A DNA stretch of 64,000 nt, from NCBI GenBank assembly GCA_035771175.1, contig CM069608.1:13172019-13236018 (forward strand), written 5' to 3'. Positions 9,092 through 22,700 of this stretch are shown in pieces. Within the stretch, counting starts at the first letter, position 1; every line of letters begins with the position of its first letter. A model generated the notes under the pieces. The model did not search any database, was not told where the DNA came from, and saw nothing but the letters and a program-made list of their open reading frames with translations. This DNA is from Paratinospora sagittata. Lineage: Eukaryota; Streptophyta; Magnoliopsida; Ranunculales; Menispermaceae. The position numbers were made by a program, and so were the translations under genes.

Positions 9092-12000
9092 TGTAATACC
9101 CCAAAACGATCTATTAATGGCCAATGATTTGTCACATGCGTGAAAATTTATATTTTTCTCTCATTTCCTTTACAACAATATTCTCTAATCTTTTTATTGG
9201 AAACAACTAAAAATTACTCCTTAATATACTCTAAATTTTCCTTCATGCAAGATGAATATTGGAAACCAAATCACTACCCAAAACTCTAATCCTATTACAT
9301 TAATAGGAGGACCTTTTCTCAGCCGTCACTATAATACTCCTAAAATTTTTAAGGGTATTTTTGAAATTATAAATCCAAAGGTATTTTCATAATTTTACAC
9401 TAAGACCAAAAATGGCTCAAACACGACATGTGTTACATATAACGTGCTACTATATTTTATTTAGATCTTAATTCATATTACAGTATCACTTCAAATTTAA
9501 AATAATAATTTAAATTTCTACGACTAGGGTTAAGTGGCCATATAAAAGTATAATAATAATAATAAAGTCATAGGATAATCCACGTGATTCAAGCGTTCCC
9601 AAAATTTCATGACTATTCTACTTAAATGTAAATTCAAACTATCTATTTTAATCTCATAAAATTTACATATCATAAATCTTATTATTTATGAAAAGCAAGT
9701 TTCTAATAATCAATAGTTTTGCAATCTCTCCGCATAAAGCCACCACATGCTAGACATGGCAAGATATCCAACTTCCTTTAATTAATTCATCTCATACTCC
9801 ACGGTTAGCACATTCTTTCCATTTTGTGGACAAAGGCAATTAAGAAAATTATGAGATCTTATCATTCTTAATTAGCCTCTATACACACGTGACACTAAGG
9901 CACAAATTTTATAATTTTGGTATCTTGTATTTTGATTCCTAGTACTCCCAAAATTATTCATGAAGAGACCACAATCATGCAAGTCACCACACCCTAGCTT
10001 ATAAGAAATATATAGAATAATTTTGTAGCCGCCTCCCATCTTCTTCATTCTACTCTCAACCCTAGAGAGTGAGCACACAGAGTGACGGCCGCCGGCGCAT
10101 CATTGGAGCATCACCCAGGGTGATTTCTTTTTATCACTGTAAGTTTGCTTCTCCATTAATTATACAATTGATCAATTTGTTTTTGGCGTAGGAGATGGCA
10201 GCCATGAATGAACCCATCTGCAACTGATTTATTTTCCCTCTTCTTTTTCCTTTCCCCTTTCCCCTTTCTCTCTGTTTCCTCCTCTAACCAACGCAAAAGC
10301 AGCAGCCACGTTGCCGTCCTCTTCTATTCTCCTAATCCCTGTTTTGCATATGACACATCACCATATACCCATTAACATATGTCTATATATTGCATACGAT
10401 ATATTTCAAAATTTCACGGCAACATCACCCACCTAGTTAATTACATATGTCGTATCATATAATTTGTATTATTATGTTATCTCATATGGTTTCACATTAT
10501 ATTATGTGAAATTATATCATATGTATAACATAACTATCAACATATAGCATATATGTATGTTATATTTAATGTAATGTCTATTAATCAAAACCATCAATAT
10601 ATTTGTATATGATGTGTATGTAATATTAAGTTACAATATATGTTATAATACGTATATTAAGTATGTGATAATACGTATTATATGTAGTACGATATGCACA
10701 CGTATTATGATATGCACATGTATTATATTGTCCACCTATGTAAATATGATATAGAAGTAATTAAGCATACCCCTCGAAGCCACTACTCACCTTTAGATAG
10801 ACACACCATATTTCTGAAATCTAAAATGATTATACAAAGCCTAATTTATGTACAATTTTTACCTATATAGGTGGACATCATTGAGTGTCGAGGAGTCTGA
10901 ACATTTTAGAATTTAGCGATACAGGTGGGGAAGATTTTATGCCTTCATAATATTTTATTTTGATATATAGATAGGAACATTAAATTAATTAGATTTATAG
11001 CACTATTAGATTGCTGGTGAATGTGTATGATACATGATTGTATGTATACCGTGATGTACTAACAATGATATGTAAATGTGTATGATTTTTGTTCTGATCA
11101 GATGTTAATTGGATGCATGCAATTCATGTGGTAACTGAAATTCATATATAAATTATAATGCTTGATAATGAGACATCTGACTTGAGAATATTGGCATAAT
11201 TGTTATAATAAAGTTCATACATGAATACTATTATATGTGGCATTGTAACATGATACTATGTGTAGTGGAGTTTAAACATATCTTGTGAGTACAATTCATA
11301 TCATATTTATGTTGTATATATGGTGTGACTTTATTAAAGAACACGATTAAAATAAAAATCATACGTATGAGACAGTTATTCTAAGGAATATCGTCAATGA
11401 GTATTATGGGGGAGTTATTCTAAGGAATATCGTCAATGTTTATTATGAGATAGTTATTCATGACGAATATTGCCAACGAGTTTATGATTTTGGGTAGTGC
11501 CGCCTGGGGTTTGATTCCCTAAAGGTACGTGATTTGGAACGTGAAGGAATTCTCAACTCAAACAATCAAATGTTGCAACGATTAATGTGTGAAACTTGTT
11601 TGTAATGTTTTTGTGTATGTATCATAATAAAATGTTGTGAATGGTTTAGATGACTCACTGGGCTTTCAAGCTCACCCCTATTTTTCACATGCAAGTACAT
11701 GAAAGAATAGAGTCACAAGTTCGTGACGTGTCTCTCGGTAGTAGGGGTAAGTTAGTGGCTTGAGTAACGTTATGGTAGTAGGACTGAGTAATTATTTAAT
11801 AATTGATTATATCAATTAAATGGGTTGTATTAGAAATCAATGCTTTTGGAACATTATAGTGGTCGTTGAAGATTTCATGGGTTATTTTATATGTTTATGC
11901 CTTGGACTTGAACTTGTTAATTCTACTTGATGAATATATTTAAAATGTTGTGTCCATAATGAATGGACAAAGACATGGCTCAATATTCAATTTGTGTAAT

Positions 12001-12234
12001 GAGAATCTATAGTCCGTGGCATAGAAATTGAAAGAGTATTCTTCTATCTTGGCTTGTAACCTTATTTGGAATATAAATAATATTATTAAATTTACTTTTA
12101 CCTGTGTAAAGATTTTGGGGTTAAGATAGATAGATACAATTTACTTCTCGATTTTCTTTTTGTTATTTTCTTGATAAGAGCAAATATTTATTCTTATTAC
12201 TTTAAATTTAAGTTTTGAAAATCGGAGTGCGACA
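9092..12234 (+). repeat. Solo LTR, family B (B1), TSD AAAAA
   Basis: A 3143-bp LTR from TGTAATACCCC to GGAGTGCGACA, flanked by AAAAA at 9087-9091 and 12235-12239. That TSD is weak evidence on its own because the site is A-rich. No PBS, coding region or second LTR adjoins it. The part from about 10750 matches the other four family B LTRs, including three tandem units of about 40 bp (TTATTCTAAGGAATATCG) at 11365-11490 and the hairpin motif at 11659-11674. The first kilobase is unlike the other members. It has its own TATA-like ATATATAG near 10010 and a GC-rich leader near 10085. Confidence 0.85.
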
Positions 12235-12883
12235 AAAAATTTATTAGTAAATGCAATGGTGGTTATTCTGTTCTAGAATAATTTCTCCCCTCTTCCCAAC
12301 TCAACAAGAAGATAAAAAGAGTACTCAGAATCAGCTCCAAAAAGTAAGATCATTTGCACGAGTTTGATTAGAAACATCTACATATGTATTTTTAATTTTA
12401 TAATTATATTGGAATCATCAGTTCATAATTCTAATTTGTATAACCATCAACTAATTGGGTTCATGATGATTACCCTATCCATCATTTTTCTGTAATTGAA
12501 AAACTTAAATTAGGTTTCAGATATGCGTCAGAATAGATGAAAAACATGGACATATATATACATGTAAATTTCCAGAATCAAAGACACAGAAATTCGATGA
12601 TAAATAAAAACTTGAATCAAATATCAAGTCCAGAATCATAGAAATCTCTTGAACCAATTATACACACAACATAGCATCAATCATGAATCTAGCTATAAGT
12701 ATTTAGCTTATATCTTTTCTACATAAAGCAAACACCAAACTAACAGGAAATATTAAAGGACTCCAACAGTTCAAGGAATTGATGAAGAAGTTGATCTTAT
12801 TTCTCAAACTAACTACACAACCCAGATCACACCTTAATAATTCGTATAGAAGATAGATTCCAAATTAAGCCAAATGAATAAAT
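12235..12883. other. Intergenic, downstream of SPIRAL1-like copy 1
   Basis: AT-rich, with no coding signal that I can see. It presumably holds the 3' untranslated region of the - strand copy just to the right. Confidence 0.4.
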
Positions 12884-13291
12884 TCACTTTTCTCCAAACA
12901 AGTAGCCAAGTGACGAGTCTCCCCCAGGAACAGATTGAACCTTTGTCGTTGGACGCTCCTAAAAGCATTAAGTTCCACAAAATCCATCAACAAATAATAT
13001 ATGAAGGTACAAGTTGGGAAATGAACGTTATATATATGTGTTATTACTAATTACCGTGATGAAGTTGCCTGAGTTTTGGCCTTGAGCTCGGTGGTAGTTG
13101 TTGGAGACATTTTGCTTCTGCGATGATGAATGCATCTTCATCAATTGCTCTTCAGTGCTGCTATTATCGTCTCCCCACGGCGGTTTGATCACCAAAGGTG
13201 ATGCAGGAGGTTGGCTTTTTGTTTGAGCATCTGAACCAAAAAGGTAACCTAATGAGCTCTTACCCCCACCATAGCTCCTACCTTGACTCGT
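12884..13291 (-). pseudogene. SPIRAL1-like copy 1, start codon lost (ATG to ACG)
   Basis: Two exons on the - strand: exon 1 at 13291-13055 and exon 2 at 12958-12884, with a GT donor and AG acceptor at the same place as in the intact copy. Both conserved SPIRAL1 motifs are present: SYGGGKSSLGYLFGSD near the N terminus and PGGDSSLGYLFGEK at the C terminus. The central QGQNSGNFIT is also kept. The frame is open throughout (79 + 24 codons). At the position of the start codon (13291-13289) the sequence reads ACG, and an in-frame TAG lies shortly upstream, so no AUG can give the full protein. It could be a young pseudogene or use a non-AUG start. Confidence 0.85.
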
Positions 13292-14695
13292 TGCTAGCTA
13301 GCTCCTTATCTCTCTATCAACTTTCCTTCTTTAGGTATAATTCAATTAGTAAGCAAGCATCACATGTATATATATAGACAGAGGGTAAGGAACCCCTTGT
13401 ATGTATACATGTTACCTCATATATGGAATAGAAATAATTCTTATTAATAATGCTTAAAGATGCATGCGCAGATGCTTGTTGTTCAGTTTTGTGAACATGT
13501 CACTGGATATTATTTACTGTGGATTTCCTCAAACAAAACCAACTTATTGAAACTTAGGCCAGCAACAGTGGATTTGTGAGGTGATACATTCTGAATCTCA
13601 TGTTTTTTTCCTCTAAAATCAAACAATGTGCTTTATATAAATCATAATTTCTTATATAAACTGTGTTTGATTAATATATATATATATATATATAAATGAT
13701 CCAACGGAGTATACACACTTCTATAATTAAACACTGAAGTATGTGCAACTATGAAGAGGTAGGTAACATTACTATAATTAATACAATATATATGTATGAG
13801 AAAGTAGTGTACAACTTTGTTGGTGTTATTTTGCTAAGTTGTGCCATATATAATGGCTTGTTATAGGCTCTTTGATGCAATACGAGATCTCAAATTAATG
13901 TTTTTCTAATTTAGGATAATTTATGAATTTTAGTAATTTACTATTTTTAGTAAATTTATTATTTTCGGTAGTTTTTATTTTTAGGATTTTATTGAATTAG
14001 GAAACTAGTATTTTTGTTGAATTAGAAAATTAATATTTGAGTCTCTTTAATAGTCTAGTTATTACTATTTTTCGTGTTTAAGTCTATTTAAGAATTTTTA
14101 TAGGTTTTGTCTATAAAAAAGGAGTCCTTGTATGAGTTATTGATAGAATATTGAATAATATTGATTTTTTTAGAATTTGTGCAAATTTTTTCTTCATCTC
14201 TTTCATCGATATTTTAAAGAATCAAAGGGTTAGAGAAGAACGTTTATTATCTTCTCTATCAAGCCCCCCACCACTCTTGAGCCCTTGTCTTGGTTCTATC
14301 ATGCCTACATTGTCTAAGCCCTCGCATCATAGTCAGTACTCACTCATCATTATGAAGTTTGATCTGGGCAGGCCTAGTGTGCCAGCTTCACACACACTCA
14401 AAAGTTCTTAACTATATGAATCTAATTAATTAGACAATTTAAGGGCTAGGACGTCCTTACAAAAATCAACCTAGCTAGCCAATAATAAAATTGAATACAT
14501 TTATGTAGTCAATTAATCCTATATGTACATAGTTGAAAAAAGCTTTTATTAGTTTTGAGTTGAGTTAAATATATGAGTATACAAGTGTTTCTATGTTAGT
14601 ACTCTCAAAAATCTTTGGAAGGGTCAATTGCAAAAGAAAAAAAAACAAACTTATTGACGAGTTGTTTACAGCTAGTCAATGTCAGGGTATCAGTA
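13292..14695. other. Intergenic, with a probable old LTR fragment near 13870-14450
   Basis: The first part is the upstream region of SPIRAL1-like copy 1. From about 13870 the sequence looks like part of a retroelement LTR: T-rich repeats of ATTTAGGATTTTATTGAATT type, a TATA-like TCTATAAAAAAGG near 14111 and a leader with ATCTCTTTCATCGAT. I could not find its ends. Confidence 0.3.
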
Positions 14696-16719
14696 TGTAC
14701 CACCCCGATTTTCAAAACTAAATTTTTTTTCTTTTTTTTGTAAGATAATGAGTATTTTATTTTTATATAAAATATCACTGAAAATCGAGACGTTACTCGT
14801 ATCCGTCTATCTTAACCCATAACCATTTTATAAATAATAAGATTTGCAAAACTATGAGTTTATATTCTTCCATCCAACTTACTGGTTAAGATAAACGAAT
14901 ACCTTTAATTCTTCATACAATTGTTATCTTCATACGATGATACTTGCCCTTATCCATTCATTATGGACACAACATTAAAATACAATCATCAAATAGAATT
15001 AATGAATTCTATTCCAAGGCATTCTGAAATAAATCACAGGGCCTTTACTGACCGTAATAATATTCATTGAATTTCAATTATCAATACAATTCGTTTAAAT
15101 AATAAACCTTTAAAAATTTAATAAAAATATTCAGTCTCATAATACTAATTAATTAACCCACCCCTACTACTCTGAACTATGTCACGAACTCGATATTTTA
15201 TTCTCTTAAGTACCTGCATATAAAAAAATAGGGGTGAGCTTGAAAGCCCAGTGGGTCATCTAAACAATTCACAATATTTTATTGTGATACATACACAAGA
15301 ACATTACAAACAAGTTTCACACATTAATCGTTGCAACATTAGATTGTTTGAGTCGATAATTTCATCACGTTCCAAATCACGTACCGTTAGAAAATCAAAC
15401 TCAGGGTGGCACAGCCCAAAAATTAGAACATTGGCGATATTCCTTAGAATAACTGCTCTATATGTGTGATTCATATCTTAATCGCATATAAATATATTAT
15501 ACAACATTTTGGTTGCTTAAAAATAATAAAAATAATAAAATACACTTGTATGTGTGATATTGTATGTATGATACATATATATAAGGTGTGGTGGTTTTGA
15601 AAAGTGTGATATGTAATATAATATGTAATAGGTGTTAATATGATATAATATAATATAAGGTGTGGTGGTTTTGAAAAGTGTGATATATAATATAATATAT
15701 AATAGGTGTTAATATGATATAATATAATATAAAGTGTGGTAGTTTTGAAAATGGTTTTGAAAAGTGTGATATATATATAATATAATATATAATAGGTGTT
15801 AATATGATATGATATAATATAAGGTTTGGTGGTTTGAAAAATATGATATATAATATAATATGTAATATTAAAATGAAGTGATATGTGCTATTGGATAATC
15901 ATATGTGCTATGATATGTAATATAATATGTAATATGTAATATTAAAATATTAAAATGGAATAATAAAGTGAGGAAGAAATGAGGCGTGGTGGTGTTGGTG
16001 GCGTGGGAAAAAAAACCAGAGCAATTAGAGAGAATGAATGGAAATGAGAAAAGAAAGACAGAGAAGAAAGATTCAGACCGAGAGCAAAAGATTGGGAGCT
16101 TGAGAGATCGGAAGCGAGAGATCGAGAGATCGGAAGTGAGATCGAAAGATCGAGAATGGCGATGGCAGAGAAGAGAAGAAAGAGAGCGGCGGCGGCGGCG
16201 AGATCCGCGGCGGAGAAGAGAGAGGCGAGATCTGTGGCGGAGAAGAGGAGAGGAAGGCGGTGGCGGCGAGATCCGTTGCGGAGAGAGCGGCGGCGGCAGT
16301 GTGCGCTGGAAGAAAGGAAAAGAGAAGAGAAGAGGGTTTCGAGAGGAAGACGAGTGCCTTTGGTTTTAGAGAGAGCGAGACACGAAGGATTTTCGGCGAG
16401 ATCACGGCGAGATTCCAGGCGACATGTTGGCGAGATCTCGGCGAGATTCCCGACGACATGTCGGCGAGATCTTGACGAGATTTCCGGATCTTGTTTGACA
16501 TCTCTTTTTTTTCTGGGTATTACAATTTATTTCCAGATTTTAGGATTTCTTTGTAGATTTTGTGATTTGTGAGGTTATGGTGTTTCGTTTCATCATTTGA
16601 TTTCTTAAGAAGTAGGTGTTTTGAGTGTGATTTCATAGATCTCTGGTATTTAAGATGGAAATTGATTGATCCGTAGATCTCTGGTACTAACGTTTTTTTT
16701 CTTTTTTCTGGGTATTACA
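14696..16719 (-). repeat. Solo LTR, family B (B2), TSD CAGTA
   Basis: A 2024-bp LTR on the - strand: + strand TGTACCACCCCGATT at the left, TGGGTATTACA at the right. Perfect 5-bp TSDs CAGTA lie at 14691-14695 and 16720-16724. A second, internal GGGTATTACA at 16519-16528 marks where the shared family core begins. The GC-rich core (about 16070-16490) is open in several frames on both strands because it is simple-sequence; I do not call those frames genes. The hairpin motif lies near 15234-15255. Confidence 0.92.
15575..15865 (-). repeat. Tandem repeat of about 75 bp within LTR B2 (4 units)
   Basis: Four units, each with GTGTGGTGGTTTTGAAAAG or a variant followed by AT-rich ATATAATATRTAATAGGTG. 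The last is degenerate. I did not see this array in the other family B LTRs. Confidence 0.75.
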
Positions 16720-17225
16720 CAGTAGATGGCTAGTGACCACAACTACGCTTATTGACAAGTAAGAAAACGCCACGACATTTGGTAACAAAATGTTTGAAGT
16801 GAATACAAATAAGCTTTTGAATCTTTAGATGGTTAGATGGTTGTCTTCTTATAACCATGACATATATATTTATCTATATACATATAATACCGTTTTAAAC
16901 ATTGTATACTCAAGCTAAGTTATGATATACATAACTTTAAATAGTAATGTTAAATTAATTAGAGTAGATACTTCATGCAATGTAAATTGCATCACCTCAA
17001 CATCTTCGGATTTGTATTGAATCACTTGTCAATATAATACAAAAGTAAAGGGATATGACGAACCTGACTTGGTGATTCCAAATCACCATGACTACGCTCA
17101 GATAGGAGGATGGGATTCCAGTGTCTGTCTAGGCTAGCACTCCAAAATCTAGAGCACTAGTAACCCTCACTAGTACGATTTAGACTTTTAACAGCTTTAG
17201 TTCAACAACAGTTCTTACGACTCGT
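16720..17225. other. Intergenic, nothing recognised
   Basis: AT-rich single-copy-looking sequence to the right of solo LTR B2. No frame, RNA gene or repeat signature found. Confidence 0.4.
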
Positions 17226-17520
17226 TTGCTCCGCCGCTCTCTCCCTGTTGCTCCCTACTCTTTGCTATGCTCTCTCACTCTTGCTCTCTCGTTCTCGCTC
17301 TCTCGTTCTGCAACCTCGCTCTCGCCGCGACTCTCTGCTCTCTTGCTCTGCAATCTCGCACTCTCTACTCTGCTCTTTCACTCTTGCTCTCTACTCTCTC
17401 GCACTCTCTACTTTGCTCTTTCACTCTCGCTCTCTACTCTCTACTCTCGACTCTCTCACTCTGCAATCTCGCACTCTCTACTCTGCTCTTTCACTCTCGC
17501 TCTACAATCTCGCTCCCTCC
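17226..17520. repeat. CT-rich minisatellite
   Basis: Imperfect tandem units of about 45-55 bp built from CTCTCACTCTGCAATCTCGC and CTCTACTCTGCTCTTTCACT. Several frames are open on the + strand and translate to Ser/Leu repeats. This is a property of the repeat, not a gene. Confidence 0.75.
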
Positions 17521-17619
17521 GCTCAGAACCAAGCCATCGATCGGAGAGAAAGATTGCGAAGATTGCCGCTTGAGACTATTGGTCTTGCCAAGGATCCCTA
17601 TTTCATGCGAAATCATCTC

Positions 17620-18135
17620 ATGAACCTACGTACACTACCCAATCACCCACGATCAAGATTTCTCAATACACTATTGGCTAGTCAACTTACGGGCGCACAC
17701 ATTAACCAACACAAGGGCTTGGTTATAAGCCGCACACATTAACCAACACAAGGGCTTGTTTATAAGCCACACGCACTAACGAACACAAGGGCTTGATTAG
17801 AAAGCCGCACACACTGGCCTACACAAGGGCTTGACTAGAAAGCCCCACAGTAACCAACTTACGGGTGTCGTTACGAGCTGTACAAAGATATGGTATAGTC
17901 CCGGTTAACTAACAAGTCAACAATACATCAAGATTACAAATGATAGAAAGAGGTGTTCTAAAACATTCTTAACAATATTAAGCGTACAATCTTAAATGAA
18001 TAATCGCTACTATTCTAACCACAATATTTTAAATGATGTGAAGTGTTGAAATAGATGATTTCAAATACATGCAATCGATTCAAATCTTAATGATATGAAA
18101 TCAAGAATCGAATATGCACATGTATTCAAATATTA
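17620..18135 (+). repeat. Copia-like LTR fragment with 37-bp tandem repeats
   Basis: Four units of 37-38 bp at 17694-17843 (ACACAAGGGCTTG in each) within about 515 bp that is repeated in inverted orientation at about 38100-38640. The fuller copy there starts like a copia-type LTR (see 37750-38912), so this one is a truncated piece. Homology stops abruptly at 18135. Confidence 0.6.
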
Positions 18136-18145
18136 ATGGGAGGAG

Positions 18146-18420
18146 GGATGCTTCAGTACCTACTTCTCAATAGGTGCTTGTGTCCCCACTATATTTTTAT
18201 ACACAAAATCAACAATTATCACAAAAAAATGACACTTTGGTTTGTTGTAGTCTATAAAGTGGGTTACTCGATTAAACCTTTTTCCAACACTAAAATCGTA
18301 GAGATGTTTACTTGCATAAGACTTTACATATAAAACAGTGATGGATATATATCACCTGTGCCTTTAATTAATAGATAAACAAACAAATTAACATGGAAAA
18401 TAGGAACAGGTTCACAAGGA
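18146..18420 (+). repeat. Direct repeat block, copy 1 of 2 (other at 39396-39643)
   Basis: About 275 bp shared in the same orientation with 39396-39643 (anchors CTCAATAGGTGCTTGTGTCC and ATAAAACAGTGATGGATAT). No coding potential. Its nature is unknown. It may be part of the duplication that produced the two SPIRAL1-like copies, or an unrecognised short transposon. Confidence 0.6.
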
Positions 18421-18667
18421 TATCTAACAACTCTTAAAGATAATGTCCAAAATGTGTGTTTCTCAAGTGTGTTACCCAAACATTACTTTTATACATACAT
18501 ATCTATATATATATATATCCTAGCTTCCTGACGCTCAAGCTTAACTACTTTAGTATATTAATTTTGTGTAACACATAAGTTTATATTTATCTATTTAATA
18601 AGTACAAAGTATGTGCCATGTATGTTACATTTATTAAATAACTAAAATAACATAAAATTATTGTTAT
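18421..18667. other. Intergenic, left flank of the LINE
   Basis: AT-rich sequence between the repeat block and the LINE A-tail. Nothing recognised. Confidence 0.4.
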
Positions 18668-18699
18668 ATTTTTTCTTTTCTTTTTTTGATTCAAAAGAA

Positions 18700-19749
18700 A
18701 TAAATAAACCACTTAAGGCCCCACAAAGCATACACCAAAAACATCAGCTAGAAGAAAATTACAAACTCCCGCAGGAGGCGTAGTAAAACGAATGAAAGAA
18801 CTATCCATATGAGCTCCCATGTTAGCCATGAAATCCGCGCATTGATCTCATTCTCGGAGAGTATGGGAAATTATCCAATGCCAATCCCACTGTAAAAGAT
18901 CTTGGCAGTCATGAATAAGAGAAGATAAAGGATGAGTTGCCAGTAAGGTACTTTCCAGAATACTTATGGCTGCCAAAGAATCAGGCTCCACTATAATCGT
19001 CTCAATATGAAGGTCCCAAGCAAGCTTTAAACATTCTCGAATAGCCCATAATTCAGCAACCACATTATTGGTATAACCAATAGAACCACAAAACCCCATA
19101 AGCCAACCACCTTCACTGTTATGTAAAAGGCCACCGATACTAGCTGCTCCCGGATTACCTTTAAAAGCACCATCAGTATTCAGTTTAATCCAATCCCCTG
19201 GAAGAGGATTCCAAGAGACTAATTGGACTAGGGCAGGGCACCGATCAATATCAGGAGGAGGAAACGCAGAAATGAGGTTATTAGCAAGGGTTCGAAATTG
19301 CCGTTACACATCCATAAGAGAAAAAGTAGCCCCTTCAAAGAGTTGTTTTTCGTGTTGTCCATAAACACCAAATGGAAGCCAAGAAAAATAAATTTCATTC
19401 CTTGGAGATCCATGGAGAAGAACAGTGAGAAGCATTGAACTTGATCCAATCATAAAGATCCGTTGTAAGAAAGTTATGAAGATGATGGGGGAAATTATAG
19501 TTGTCCAATAATCTGTCGCCATCTTGCATCCTTTAAGGATGTGAGAGATTGTTTTAGGACAATTGAAACAACGAATACAAGTTGCGACATACGTCATATG
19601 TCGTCAAAATCTCAACTTGTTAGTCAACAATCTGTTATGAATAATAAGCCAAACATAAACCTTTAACTTAGCAAAACAAGATAATCTCCATATCCAACTC
19701 CAATTACCATTATTCCTGGAAACAATGGTGCTTATGAAGAGCTGATAAG
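18700..19749 (-). pseudogene. LINE ORF2 C-terminal part: zf-RVT and RNase H
   Basis: Reading leftwards from 19749: the linker and cysteine-containing zf-RVT segment (CIRCFNCPKTISHILKGC), then an RNase H-type domain with NTDGAFKGNPG near 19170 and VEPDSLAAI near 18975. It closes near the A-tail. RNase H in plant L1 elements removes template RNA during insertion. Stop codons and small shifts interrupt it. Confidence 0.8.
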
Positions 19750-22700
19750 TGTTGGCCTAGGAATGTCCAAGAGGGGGGTGAATTGGGCGATGATGAAGGT
19801 TTTAAATTTTAATAAAAACATATTTATAGTTGAAACAAAGTTATGGCATTTAATAGACAAAGACAATAAAGAGTAGTAAAATAGTAAAGTACGCACAAAT
19901 TTAGAGTGGTTCAGCTCCTACCTTCCTCTACTACCTAATCTCCCCGATTAAGATTTTGTTCAAACTCCACTATCGAATTCTCTTCCGGGTGAGGATCAAA
20001 CTATTACACCTTTTCTCAACTTCACGAGCTTGAGAACAACTGTTAACCACTTAAGCAACACTTGCCCAACCTCAATGACATACACAGTCACTAATATAAA
20101 TCAAACACAACTTTGAGAGCTTAATTCTTTTACCAAGAATCAAAAAAAAATACTTACAGAGCAAATAATGAACCTCAGACCAACACTGATTCAGTTATGA
20201 ATGTATAATTATACTCAGCTAAAAGTGTGAGGTATATTGCTCATTTTTCCTTCAATGGATTTTGTAACACCCCGATTTTCAAAACTAATTTTTTTTTTTT
20301 TGTAAGATAATAAATATTTTACTTTTATATAAAATATCACTGAAAATCGAGACGTTACTCGTATCTGTCTATCTTAACCCATAACCATTTTATAAATAAT
20401 AAAATTTGCAAAACTATGAGTTTATATTCTTCCAATCAACTTACTGGTTAAGATAAACAAATACCTTTAATTTTTCATACAATCTTTATCTTCATGCGAG
20501 GGTACTTGTCCTTGTCCATCCATTATGAACACAACATTAAAATACAATCATCAAATATAATTAATGAATTCTATTCCAAGGCATTCACACGTGAAATAAA
20601 TCACAGGGTCTTTACTGACCGTAACAACATTCATTGAATTTCAATTATCAATACAATTCGTTTAAATAATAAACCTTTAAAAATTAAATAAAAGGCTCAG
20701 TCCTATCACCACAATGCTAATTAATTAATTAAACCCACCCCTACTACACTGAACTACGTCACGAGCTTGCGATCTTATTTTCTAAGTACCTGCATGTAAA
20801 AAAAATAGGGGTGAGCTTGAAAGCCCAGTGGGTCATCTAAACAATTCACAATATTTTATTGTGATACATAGACAAGAACATTACAAACAAATTTCACACA
20901 TTAATCGTTACAACATTATATTGTTTGAGTCGGTAACTTCATCCCGCCCAAATCACGTACCGTTAGAAAATCAAACTCAGGGTGGCACAGCCCAAAAATT
21001 AGAACATTGGCGATATTCCTTAGAATAACTGCCCCATATGTGTGATTCTTATCTTAATCGTGTTCTTTAGTGATGTCACACCATACGTACGGTGTAAGCA
21101 CGATATTAAGTGCATTCATAAAACATATTCAACTCCACTACACATGGTATCATGTCACAAAGTCAATTATAATAGTGTTCACGCATTCACTATGCCAATA
21201 TTCCAAATCATACATTTCATTATCAGGCATTATAATTTATAAATGAATTCAACTACCACATGAATTTCATGCATCCAATTATCATTTGATCAGAATAAAA
21301 ATCATGTTAACACACATATCATCATGGTTAAACAATCACAACATTGCATACATATAATCATGTACAATAGGCATGCATAAGCAATCTAATAATACTATGA
21401 ACCTAATTAATTTAACATTCCTATCTGTATATCAAATAAAATATTATGAAGGCCTAGAATCATCCCCACCTGAATCGCTAAATTCCAAAAGTGTTGAGAT
21501 TCCTCAACGTTGGGCGTTATCAACCTATCCACGCATAAATCACATGTTAATCACTTGTTTTGTATTATATTATATTAATAGAATGTGTATACATGTCTAT
21601 GTTGTATGGTGGTGGTCACATTATACATATAATATAACTTAGCTAATAAACTTCCACATGATATAATATGATGATCTAGATAGTAAAAACGTAAAATATG
21701 ATATACCATAATCTAATATATTATATGTGGTATTGTATGTATGATATATATATAAATATATTATACAACGTTTTGGTTGCTTAAAAAATAATAATAACAA
21801 TTGAGTTGCAATGCTTAAAAAAAAAAATAACGTATTGTATGTATGATATATATATATATAAATATATTATACAACATTTTGGTTGCTTAAAAAATTAATA
21901 ATACTTGAATTACAATGTTTAAAAATAATAATAATGTATTGTATGTATGATATATATATGAATATATTATACAACATTTTGGTTGCTTAAAAATAATAAA
22001 AATAATAAACTACACTTGTATGTGTGATATTGTATGTATGATATATATATATATATTATATAACATGTTAGTTGTTTAAAAGAAAAGAAAAGAAAAAGAA
22101 AAGGAAAATAAAAATAAAAATCAAATGAGTTGCAGGGCGGAAGGAAGAAAAACAGGGGAGAGAGAGAAACAGAAAGAGGGGAAAGAAAAGAGGATGGGGA
22201 AAAGGAGAAGAAGAAGAAGAAGAAAAGAGTGAGGGCGAGGGATCGGAAGCTAGAGACCGAGAGATCGTAGACAAGAGATCGGAGTGTGGCGAGAGATTGG
22301 CGAAGAGAAGAGAGAGAGAGCAGCAAGATCAGTGGCGGAGAAGAGAGAGAGAAAGGGCGGCGAGATCTGTGGCGGAGGGCGGCGAGATGAGGGTTTCGAG
22401 TACTGGAGTTTTGAGCGGAGAGTTGAGAGAGAGACCTGGCCAGAGAGCAGAGGTGGCGAGGAGTTGCAGCGGCGATGAGTCACGGTGTGTGTGCTGGCGG
22501 AGAAAGGAAGAGGGAAGAGAGAGGGTTTCGAGAGGACGAGTGCGTTGGTTTCGAAAGAGCGAGATCTCGGCGAGATTCCAGGCGACATGTTGGCGAGATC
22601 TCGACGAGATTCTAGGCGACATGTCGGCGAGATCTCGACGAGCTTTCCGGATCATGTTTGAAATCTTTTTTTTTTTTTTTTTTTTTTACTACTAACGTTT

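Noticed and set aside
15986..16572. Overlapping open frames on both strands in LTR B2 (Arg/Glu-rich and Ser/Leu/Pro-rich)
   Set aside because: GC-rich simple sequence of the LTR core (GAGATC, GGCGGC repeats) is open in many frames; the same happens in B3, B4 and B5. No domain and no conservation of any single frame.
17226..17742. Three overlapping + strand frames of 115-164 codons
   Set aside because: Translation of the CT-rich minisatellite; the peptides are simple Ser/Leu repeats.
17694..17843. CRISPR-like array of regular 37-bp units
   Set aside because: Units are directly adjacent with no unique spacers, in a plant LTR fragment; it is a tandem repeat.
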